From Alphaproteobacteria bacterium (GTDB taxonomy: Bacteria > Pseudomonadota > Alphaproteobacteria > Rhizobiales > Xanthobacteraceae): a stretch of DNA of 5,458 bases. Location of the stretch: the NCBI GenBank assembly GCA_005884745.1, contig VAZU01000137.1, forward strand, positions 712-6,169, read 5' to 3'. Positions within the stretch are counted from its first letter, which is position 1. The number at the start of each line of letters is the position of its first letter. Below are positions 1-5,295 of this stretch, one piece after another. The notes beneath the pieces were generated by a model that had not been told where the DNA came from, did no database searches, and saw only the letters and a program-made list of their open reading frames with translations. A program made the translations under genes and the position numbers.

Positions 1-2
1 CG

Positions 3-1157
3 TCGCTTGCGGTGCTCAATGCCGGACAGGCGGCGATCTTCACGCTCGGGCTCGCCGCCGCGATGGTGCTGTGCGTGCTGGGCGTCCAGTCCGGCACCCA
101 CACCGTCGGCGATTTCGTCATGATCAACGCCATGATGATCCAACTCTACCAGCCGCTCAACTTCATGGGCATGGTCTATCGCGAGATCAAGCAGGCGGTG
201 ATCGACATCGAGATGATGTTCGGGATTCTCTCGCGCGATCCCGAGATCAAGGACCGGCCCGAAGCGAAGCCGCTCGCGGTGACGAACGGCGCCATCCGCT
301 TCGAAGGCGTCAGCTTCGCCTACGAGCCGGAGCGCGCGATCCTGAAGGACCTGAGCTTCGAAGTGCCGGCCGGCAAGACCATCGCGGTCGTGGGCCCCTC
401 GGGCACCGGCAAGTCGACCATCTCCCGCCTGCTGTTCCGGTTCTACGACGTGACCGGGGGCCGTATTCTCATCGACGGACAGGACATCCGCGACGTCACG
501 CAGACTTCGCTGCGCGCCGCGATCGGCATGGTGCCGCAGGATACCGTGCTGTTCAACGACACCATCCGCTACAACATCCGCTACGGCCGCTGGGAGGCGA
601 GCGACGAGGAGGTCGAGCAGGCGGCGCGGATGGCGCAGATCGACGGCTTCATCCGCATGGCCCCCAAGGGTTACGACACCGAAGTCGGCGAGCGCGGCCT
701 GAAACTCTCGGGCGGCGAGAAGCAGCGCGTCGCGATCGCCCGCACCATCCTCAAGGGCCCGCCCATCCTCCTGCTCGACGAGGCGACCTCCGCGCTCGAC
801 AGCCACACCGAGAAGGACATCCAGGACGCGCTCGACCGCATGTCGAAGAACCGCACCACGCTGGTGATCGCGCACCGGCTCTCGACCATCGTCGCCGCCG
901 ACGAGATCATCGTCATCGACGACGGCTCGATCGTCGAGCGCGGCACGCACCAGGCGCTGCTCGCGCGCGCGGGACTCTATGCCAGCATGTGGAACCGCCA
1001 GCGCGAGGCCGAGGAGGCGCGCGAACGGCTGGCGCGGGTCGCCGAGGAATCCGGCACGTCCCACCGCAACCCGCCGCCGGTCGAGGAAGTGCGGCTTCCC
1101 GCGGCGGAGGCGGAGGAAGAGGCCGAGAAGGTCGCGCCGGCCGACGCCGCGGAATGA
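3..1157 (+). CDS. Atm1/HMT1-type ABC transporter, permease-ATPase half-transporter (5'-truncated by window)
   Basis: This is the C-terminal part of an ABC exporter whose membrane and ATPase domains are fused. The reading frame is open to the window edge, so the true start lies upstream and the GTG at 12 is only an internal valine. The first ~85 residues end the transmembrane domain: a hydrophobic helix near 39-110, then a 'VGDFVMINA...QPLNFMG.VYREIKQ' stretch typical of Atm1/ABCB7-like proteins. The nucleotide-binding domain is complete: Walker A GPSGTGKST (393-419), Q-loop VPQD (Gln at 537), signature LSGGEKQR (705-728), Walker B ILLLDE (Asp 777, Glu 780), D-loop SALD, and H-loop His at 873. 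About 50 charged Glu/Ala-rich residues follow the domain. Family members work as homodimers in the inner membrane and export glutathione-linked compounds or metal conjugates; the substrate here is not determined. psd starts 7 nt after the stop, so the two are probably co-transcribed. Confidence 0.93.
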   Translation, partial: SLAVLNAGQAAIFTLGLAAAMVLCVLGVQSGTHTVGDFVMINAMMIQLYQPLNFMGMVYREIKQAVIDIEMMFGILSRDPEIKDRPEAKPLAVTNGAIRFEGVSFAYEPERAILKDLSFEVPAGKTIAVVGPSGTGKSTISRLLFRFYDVTGGRILIDGQDIRDVTQTSLRAAIGMVPQDTVLFNDTIRYNIRYGRWEASDEEVEQAARMAQIDGFIRMAPKGYDTEVGERGLKLSGGEKQRVAIARTILKGPPILLLDEATSALDSHTEKDIQDALDRMSKNRTTLVIAHRLSTIVAADEIIVIDDGSIVERGTHQALLARAGLYASMWNRQREAEEARERLARVAEESGTSHRNPPPVEEVRLPAAEAEEEAEKVAPADAAE

Positions 1158-1164
1158 TCATTTC

Positions 1165-1863
1165 ATGTCGGTGATCGCCTCCATCCGCGCGCAGCTGGTG
1201 CCCATCCACCGCGAAGGCTATCCTTTCATCGCCGTCTTCGCGCTCGCCGCCGTGGTGTTGTTCCTGCTCTGGCCGCCGCTCGGCACGCTCGGCACGCTGG
1301 CGACGCTCTGGGTCGTTTATTTCTTCCGCGATCCGCCGCGCGTGACGCCGGTCGCGGACGCTCTCGTGGTGGCGCCCGCCGACGGCCGCATCAGCCTGAT
1401 CAGCCGCGCCGTGCCGCCCGCGGAGCTGGCGCTGGGCGCGGCGCCGCTGCCGCGGATCTCGATCTTCATGAGCGTGTTCGATTGTCACGTGAACCGCAGC
1501 CCGGTCACCGGCCGCATCGAGCGAATGGTCTATCGGGCGGGAAAATTCCTCAACGCCGATCTCGACAAGGCGAGCGAGGACAACGAGCGCAACGCGCTCG
1601 TCATCGACGCGGCCGGCACCCGCATCGGATTGGTGCAGATCGCGGGGCTGATCGCGCGGCGGATCGTGCCGTTCGTGCGCGAGGGCGACGCGATCGGCGC
1701 CGGCGAGCGCATCGGCATGATCCGCTTCGGCTCGCGGGTCGACCTCTACCTGCCGGACGACGCCAGGCTCAGGGTCGGCCGGGGCCAGATCGCTGTCGCG
1801 GGCGAGACGGTGCTTGCCGAGCTCGGCACGGGCGGGGGGACGCCGACCTACCGGGCGGGGTGA
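1165..1863 (+). CDS. psd: Phosphatidylserine decarboxylase proenzyme, short type
   Basis: Psd converts phosphatidylserine to phosphatidylethanolamine at the inner membrane. It cleaves itself into a beta and an alpha chain, and the new alpha-chain N terminus becomes the pyruvoyl cofactor. The 232-residue product fits the short bacterial Psd type. Residues ~21-54 form two hydrophobic stretches likely to anchor it in the membrane. The PADG motif carries Asp73 and FDCHVNRSPV carries His108; with Ser190 these match the Asp-His-Ser triad of the family. The cleavage site is Gly189-Ser190 in RFGSRVD, where many larger enzymes have LGST. The ATG at 1165 is chosen because the hydrophilic N terminus then reads directly into the membrane segment; in-frame codons further upstream overlap the ABC gene. 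A weak GGAA lies 10 nt before it. It follows the ABC gene by 7 nt and precedes pssA, which supplies its substrate. Confidence 0.95.
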   Translation: MSVIASIRAQLVPIHREGYPFIAVFALAAVVLFLLWPPLGTLGTLATLWVVYFFRDPPRVTPVADALVVAPADGRISLISRAVPPAELALGAAPLPRISIFMSVFDCHVNRSPVTGRIERMVYRAGKFLNADLDKASEDNERNALVIDAAGTRIGLVQIAGLIARRIVPFVREGDAIGAGERIGMIRFGSRVDLYLPDDARLRVGRGQIAVAGETVLAELGTGGGTPTYRAG

Positions 1864-1933
1864 GGTTGCGGCGCGTTGGTGCTGCTCGACGATGCCGTGG
1901 TCGAGCTTGCCGACGCCAATGAAACGGGTGGCG

Positions 1934-1962
1934 TTGGCGCGGGGCCCCAATCCCGTTATAGA
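1934..1962 (+). promoter_or_regulatory. Candidate sigma70-type promoter of pssA, possibly leaderless
   Basis: TTGGCG (1934-1939) lies 17 nt upstream of TATAGA (1957-1962). Each hexamer matches the consensus at 4 of 6 positions and the spacing is optimal. The -10 region is a local AT-rich island (TTATAGAATTA) in very GC-rich sequence. Initiation about 7 nt past the -10 would fall at about 1969-1971, on or beside the pssA ATG. No Shine-Dalgarno sequence is visible before that ATG. This is a motif call by eye only. Confidence 0.45.
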
Positions 1963-1970
1963 ATTAGCCC

Positions 1971-2843
1971 ATGCTGTTTCCGCCGTTCGAACCCGACCGC
2001 GACGAGCCGAAGCGCCGGCGATTCCGGCCGATTCCGGTGCGCACGCTGGTGCCGAACCTCATCACGCTCTTGGCACTCTGTGCCGGGCTCACGGCGGTCC
2101 GGCTGGCGATCGAGGGCAAGCTCGAGTTCGCGCTCGCCGCGATCGTGCTCGCGGCAGTGCTCGACGGCATCGACGGCCGCATCGCCCGGCTGATCAAAGG
2201 CACCTCGCGGTTCGGTGCCGAGCTCGATAGCCTCGCCGATTTCGTCAATTTCGGCGTGGCTCCGGCGCTGATTCTCTATTTCTGGGACCTGCACGAGCTC
2301 AGATCCGCCGGTTGGATCGCCGCCCTGGTGTTCGCGATCTGCGCCGGGCTGCGGCTCGCGCGATTCAATGTCTCAACCGATGATCCCAACCGGCCGGCCT
2401 GGGGGTCGAATTTTTTCGTCGGCATGCCGGCGCCCGCGGGCGCGATCACCGTTCTGCTGCCGATCTACGTCAATTTGCTCGGCGGCCCGGAGTGGGCGCC
2501 GATCACGTTCCTCTACACCTTGCTGATCGCGTTCCTGATGGTTTCGCGGCTGCCGGTATTTTCCGGCAAACGGCTCGGGACCCGGGTGCCGCGCGAGATG
2601 GTGCTGCCGGTGTTCGTCGTGGTGGTGCTGTTCGTGGCGCTGCTGCTGAGCTATCCGTGGATCGTGCTCACCCTGGGCACGCTCGTCTACCTCGCGTGCC
2701 TGCCGGTCGGTTTCTGGTCCTATCGGCGCTTCGAGCGCAACGCCGCGCAGGCGACGAACGCGGCGCCCGGCGCCGAGGCCGACGCTGCCGCAGCGCGAGC
2801 GAAATCCGCCGGTTCCGACGAGCGGCCGGTTCGGCTCAACTGA
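1971..2843 (+). CDS. pssA: CDP-diacylglycerol--serine O-phosphatidyltransferase (phosphatidylserine synthase)
   Basis: PssA joins CDP-diacylglycerol and L-serine to give phosphatidylserine and CMP in the inner membrane, the step before Psd. The full CDP-alcohol phosphotransferase signature is present: Asp65, Asp68-Gly69, Ala72-Arg73, then Gly82, Asp86 and Asp90 with the family's exact spacing (DGxxAR-x8-GxxxDxxxD). The 290-residue chain begins with a basic, proline-rich cytoplasmic stretch (1-24). About six to eight hydrophobic segments follow (roughly 26-47, 51-67, 92-107, 115-131, 153-170, 178-192, 211-228, 230-248), with the conserved FFVGMPAPAGA at 148-158. It ends in a ~35-residue Ala-rich hydrophilic tail. 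This is the membrane-embedded type II (Bacillus-like) PssA, not the phospholipase D-like E. coli form. The ATG at 1971 is the first start in frame and has no Shine-Dalgarno; a promoter sits directly before it. UreE starts 6 nt after the stop. Confidence 0.95.
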   Translation: MLFPPFEPDRDEPKRRRFRPIPVRTLVPNLITLLALCAGLTAVRLAIEGKLEFALAAIVLAAVLDGIDGRIARLIKGTSRFGAELDSLADFVNFGVAPALILYFWDLHELRSAGWIAALVFAICAGLRLARFNVSTDDPNRPAWGSNFFVGMPAPAGAITVLLPIYVNLLGGPEWAPITFLYTLLIAFLMVSRLPVFSGKRLGTRVPREMVLPVFVVVVLFVALLLSYPWIVLTLGTLVYLACLPVGFWSYRRFERNAAQATNAAPGAEADAAAARAKSAGSDERPVRLN

Positions 2844-2849
2844 TCGTCC

Positions 2850-3395
2850 GTGACGGCGTTCGGGCCATCCGTTCCCAAGGCAACGCGGGTGCTTCCCGCG
2901 CAAAACGTCGATCCGGCGCGCGTCGTCGATGCCGTGATTCTCGATCAAGCGCAGCGGTGGGCGCCCCGCGGCGAGCGGCTTTCCGTCAAAGGGCTCCGGT
3001 TCGCGCTCGAGCTCGCCGAGCCGACGCATCTGCGCATGGGAGACGCGCTGGAGCTCGAGGACGGCAGCCTCATCGAAGTGGTGGCCGAGGCCGAGCCGCT
3101 CGTCGAAGTGCGAGCCGTGGATGCAGCGGCGCTGGCGCGGATCGCCTTTCATCTCGGCGACCGCCACGTCCCGGTCCAGCTCTTTTCGAACCGCATTCGC
3201 CTGCGGCGCGACCATGCACTGGAATCGCTGATCGCTGCGCTGGGCGGCAAATGCGCAAAAATCGAAGCGCCGTTCGACCCGGAAGGCGGGGCCTATGTCG
3301 AGCCCGCCCATGCACATCCGCATGCTCACCCTGCCCATTCGCACGGCCCTCACACCCATGGCTCCGCCGGACACAAGCACCATTCCGAGACGTGA
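2850..3395 (+). CDS. ureE: Urease accessory protein UreE, nickel metallochaperone with His-rich tail
   Basis: UreE dimers carry nickel in the cytoplasm and hand it over through UreG for urease active-site assembly. The 181-residue product shows the N-terminal peptide-binding-like domain (~11-85). The C-terminal metal-binding domain follows with HLGDRHVPVQ (101-110), RDHALE (120-125) and APFDPEGGAY (140-149), all strongly UreE-like. His106 corresponds to the conserved nickel-ligand His96 of Klebsiella UreE and His122 to its His112; the position of Klebsiella His110 is Arg120 here. The tail from 154 holds 11 histidines in 25 residues, mostly alternating with Ala, Pro or Ser, as in nickel-storing UreE proteins. 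The GTG at 2850 is the only start that keeps the whole N-terminal domain. It lies 6 nt past the pssA stop with no clear Shine-Dalgarno, suggesting translational coupling. No other urease gene is in the window. Confidence 0.9.
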   Translation: MTAFGPSVPKATRVLPAQNVDPARVVDAVILDQAQRWAPRGERLSVKGLRFALELAEPTHLRMGDALELEDGSLIEVVAEAEPLVEVRAVDAAALARIAFHLGDRHVPVQLFSNRIRLRRDHALESLIAALGGKCAKIEAPFDPEGGAYVEPAHAHPHAHPAHSHGPHTHGSAGHKHHSET

Positions 3396-3420
3396 AGCCG
3401 CCTGCGCTGCGTCGGCGCGC

Positions 3421-3452
3421 ATGACATGCCGGGGGCGGCCGTGCGCTACATT
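3421..3452 (+). promoter_or_regulatory. Weak candidate promoter before the crotonase gene
   Basis: ATGACA (3421-3426), one base away from the -35 consensus TTGACA, precedes a CTACATT stretch (3446-3452) with -10 character. The spacing is 18-20 nt depending on which hexamer is taken, which is long. The position fits: the 105-nt gap after ureE probably separates transcription units, and the crotonase gene begins 48 nt downstream. The call rests on eye-matched motifs. Confidence 0.25.
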
Positions 3453-3488
3453 GGGGGCCCGACACCCGGCTCACCCATCGAGCCCAGC

Positions 3489-3495
3489 GGAGGAG
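3489..3495 (+). promoter_or_regulatory. Shine-Dalgarno sequence that fixes the crotonase start
   Basis: GGAGGAG ends 5 nt before the ATG at 3501; the GGAGG core is 7 nt away. This selects 3501 over the in-frame ATG at 3426, which has no such site and would add 25 residues unlike crotonase N termini. Confidence 0.8.
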
Positions 3496-3500
3496 CGTCC

Positions 3501-4298
3501 ATGACCACGACGATCGAGCGCGACGGCCCGGTCACGACCATCGTGCGGGCCCGCACGCACGCGAGAAACGCCATGGACCCGGCAAGCGCCGAGGCGCTGG
3601 TCGAGGCCTTGCTGGCATTCGATCGCGATCCCGATCAATCGGTGGCGGTGCTGTGGGGGGCAGGCGGCGCGTTCTGCGCGGGCTTCGATCTCAAATTCGC
3701 CGCGACCCAGGTCGGCAAGCGGCAGCCGCTCTCCGACCTCGACTTTTCCGAACATGGCCCGCCGCCACGCGGACCCATGGGTCCGAGCCGGCTCGAATTG
3801 TCGAAACCGGTGATCGCCGCGATTGCCGGGCCGGCGGTCGCGGGCGGCATGGAGCTCGCGTTGTGGTGCGATCTCAGGGTGATGGAGGAGACGGCCTTCA
3901 TGGGCGTGTATTGCCGCCGCTGGGGCGTGCCGCTGATCGACGGCGGGACGGTGCGCCTGCCGCGCATCGTCGGCCGCGGCCGCGCGCTCGATATCATTCT
4001 CACCGGCCGCAAGGTTCCGGCCGAGGAGTGCCTGCGCATCGGGCTGTGCGAGCGGCTGGCGGCGCCGGGAAAATCCCGCGAAGTCGCGGAGGCGCTGGCG
4101 CGCGAGATCGCCCGGTTTCCGCAAGCGTGCATGCGCGCCGACCGCCGCTCGGTGTTGCTGCAGGAGGGCCTGTCCGAACGCGAAGGCCTGCGGTCGGAAT
4201 GGGCGTCTTCCTCGCCGGCGTTCGAGCGCGAAGGCGCCGCGGGCGCCGCGCGCTTTGCGCAAGGCAAGGGCCGCCATGGCGATTTCGCCGATATTTGA
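3501..4298 (+). CDS. Crotonase-family protein (enoyl-CoA hydratase/isomerase-like)
   Basis: The 265-residue product has the usual single-domain crotonase length. The CoA-thioester oxyanion-hole segments are visible: GGAFCAGFDL (55-64) and AGPAVAGGMELALWCD (109-124). A conserved LTGRKVPAEECLRIGL block (167-182) follows, and the C-terminal helices are Arg/Ala-rich. Glu118 in GGMELA matches the first catalytic glutamate of rat mitochondrial enoyl-CoA hydratase (Glu144). The second (Glu164 in QPEILLG) aligns by eye with Cys138 in VYCRRWGVPLIDGG; Asp147 is nearby. Classical 2-enoyl-CoA hydration is therefore uncertain, and isomerase, hydrolase or another crotonase chemistry is possible. Residues 70-95 form a longer Gly/Pro-rich loop between the two oxyanion segments. 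The gene has its own Shine-Dalgarno and stands apart from ureE (105 nt) and the dehydrogenase (172 nt), so it may be monocistronic. Fold assignment is firm; substrate and reaction are unknown. Confidence 0.85.
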   Translation: MTTTIERDGPVTTIVRARTHARNAMDPASAEALVEALLAFDRDPDQSVAVLWGAGGAFCAGFDLKFAATQVGKRQPLSDLDFSEHGPPPRGPMGPSRLELSKPVIAAIAGPAVAGGMELALWCDLRVMEETAFMGVYCRRWGVPLIDGGTVRLPRIVGRGRALDIILTGRKVPAEECLRIGLCERLAAPGKSREVAEALAREIARFPQACMRADRRSVLLQEGLSEREGLRSEWASSSPAFEREGAAGAARFAQGKGRHGDFADI

Positions 4299-4322
4299 TC
4301 ACCGATATATTCCCGATAGCCT

Positions 4323-4446
4323 GTCATTCCGGGGCGCGGGCGTGAGCCCGCGAACCCGGAACCCATGACCGCCAACCGCACAAATCTCGCGCGCGCGGTG
4401 TTCATGGGTCCCGGATTCCCTCGCTTCGCTCGGGCTCCGGGACGAC
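4323..4446. repeat. Imperfect palindromic intergenic element of the rhizobial GTCATTCCGGGGC type
   Basis: The outer ends are inverted: GTCATTCCGGGGC at 4323 against GTCGTCCCGGAGCC, read on the minus strand from 4446. The inner arms are also inverted: CCGGAACCCATGA (4356-4368) against CCGGGACCCATGAA (reverse complement of 4400-4413). About 30 nt of GC-rich sequence separates the arms. The left arm contains a perfect 7-bp hairpin, CGCGGGC-GTGA-GCCCGCG (4335-4352), closed by a GNRA-type loop. The right arm has a CTCGCTTCGCTCG motif. Elements starting GTCATTCCGGGGC and ending in its complement are, from my general knowledge, frequent between genes in Bradyrhizobium-like genomes; copy number here cannot be checked. 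It lies entirely between the crotonase and dehydrogenase genes and ends just before the latter's Shine-Dalgarno. Confidence 0.7.
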
Positions 4447-4458
4447 GGCGGCATGTTT

Positions 4459-4464
4459 GAGGAG
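4459..4464 (+). promoter_or_regulatory. Shine-Dalgarno sequence that fixes the dehydrogenase start
   Basis: GAGGAG ends 6 nt before the ATG at 4471. It lies inside the reading frame that would begin at the ATG at 4453, so it points to 4471 as the true start; the shorter protein then begins as SDR enzymes usually do, a few residues before the first beta strand. Confidence 0.75.
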
Positions 4465-4470
4465 CACACG

Positions 4471-5196
4471 ATGGGTCGTCTCAGAGACAAGATCGTGCTG
4501 GTGACCGGGGCCGCGGGCGCCATCGGCTCGGCGACCGCCGACGCGGTCGTGGAAGCCGGCGGGATCGCAATCACGACGGACCTCGGCGGCAGCGCCGGCA
4601 TGGATCATGCGCTCGACGTGACTTCGCAGGAGGATTGGCTGCGCGTCATCGCCGAGATCGAGCGTTCCGCCGGCAGGCTCGACGGTCTCGTCAACGCGGC
4701 GGGAATCGCCGCGGCCGGCAGCGTCGAGGACACCGATCTTGCGACCTGGCGCCGGGTCATGGCGGTGAACCTCGACGGCACGTTTCTGGGCTGCAAGCAT
4801 GCGCTGCCGCTGCTCAAGCGCGGCGGCGGCGCGATCGTCAATCTCTCGTCGGTATCGGGCCTCGTCGGCGGGCACAATCTCGCCGCCTACAACGCCTCCA
4901 AGGGCGGGGTGCGGCTGCTCACCAAATCGGTCGCGCTTCACGGCGCGCGCTTCGATCCCAAGGTGCGCTGCAACTCGGTGCATCCGGCATTCATCGAAGG
5001 CGCGATGGCGGATGCGCTGATCGCGCAGACCAAGGATCCCGCGCACGCGCGTGAGCGGATGAGCCGGGATATTCCGCTCGGCCGCTTCGGCAAGGCGAGC
5101 GAGGTAGCGGACCTGTGCGTGTACCTGTTGTCCGACGAATCCGCCTTCGTCACCGGCGCCGAGTTCGTGCTCGACGGCGGCCTGACGGCGCGATGA
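4471..5196 (+). CDS. Classical short-chain dehydrogenase/reductase (SDR), probably NAD-dependent
   Basis: The 241-residue product is a typical classical SDR: a soluble Rossmann-fold oxidoreductase acting on alcohols or ketones. The dinucleotide-binding TGAAGAIG lies at 12-19. Asp37, at the end of the second strand (ITTDL), is the acidic residue that usually favours NAD(H) over NADP(H). NAAG is at 75-78, and the catalytic tetrad is Asn100, Ser127, Tyr140 and Lys144 (YNASK). The stretch after the catalytic helix reads CNSVHPAFIEGAM (168-179), and the C terminus carries the common FVTGAEFVLDGG. The pattern resembles the cyclopentanol / 3-alpha(20-beta)-hydroxysteroid dehydrogenase branch, but the substrate cannot be told from sequence. 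An AT-rich TATATT (4306-4311) just upstream of the palindrome is a possible -10 for this gene, with no convincing -35. It is convergent with the minus-strand gene at the right edge. Confidence 0.9.
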   Translation: MGRLRDKIVLVTGAAGAIGSATADAVVEAGGIAITTDLGGSAGMDHALDVTSQEDWLRVIAEIERSAGRLDGLVNAAGIAAAGSVEDTDLATWRRVMAVNLDGTFLGCKHALPLLKRGGGAIVNLSSVSGLVGGHNLAAYNASKGGVRLLTKSVALHGARFDPKVRCNSVHPAFIEGAMADALIAQTKDPAHARERMSRDIPLGRFGKASEVADLCVYLLSDESAFVTGAEFVLDGGLTAR

Positions 5197-5231
5197 CGCG
5201 CTAGGCGGCAGCCAGCATACGAAGCGGCTAT

Positions 5232-5268
5232 GTCGGGTTCGCAGGCTGAGCCGGTCCTGCTTCCCGAC
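5232..5268. terminator. Hairpin in convergent intergenic gap, possible bidirectional terminator
   Basis: GTCGGG (5232-5237) pairs with CCCGAC (5263-5268), and GCAGG (5241-5245) pairs with CCTGC (5256-5260). The two stems are separated by a small 3x2 internal loop and capped by a 10-nt loop. The structure lies between two converging stop codons, where terminators are expected. No T-run follows on either strand, so classical intrinsic termination is not supported; a Rho-assisted or mRNA-end-stabilising role is inference. Confidence 0.4.
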
Positions 5269-5295
5269 CGATCGCCAGGGCGCGTGCTCATAAAT

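Noticed and set aside
979..1164. Upstream in-frame extension of psd into the ABC gene
   Set aside because: The extension is Arg-rich shadow sequence of the exporter; the 1165 start gives the usual short-type Psd length.
913..1950. Long minus-strand open frame of 345 codons across psd
   Set aside because: It overlaps psd completely in antisense, its product is Arg/Ala/His/Asp-rich low-complexity without any domain, and such shadows are normal in GC-rich genes.
3297..3380. His-rich repeat coding region as a possible tandem DNA repeat
   Set aside because: It is explained by the known His-rich nickel-binding tail of UreE; the codons vary and no regular DNA repeat unit is present.
2373..3422. 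Minus-strand open frame of 349 codons opposite pssA and ureE
   Set aside because: It is antisense to two well-identified genes, with a His/Arg-rich composition produced by their GC-ending codons.
3426..3500. N-terminal extension of the crotonase from the ATG at 3426
   Set aside because: There is no ribosome binding site before 3426, a candidate promoter lies inside this stretch, and a strong Shine-Dalgarno marks 3501.
3471..4277. Minus-strand open frame of 268 codons opposite the crotonase gene
   Set aside because: Composition is Arg/Ala/His-rich without motifs, and the plus strand has clear crotonase signatures.
4323..4446. CRISPR-like or intrinsic terminator reading of the palindrome
   Set aside because: There is only one unit with no spacers, and no T-run follows the stems.
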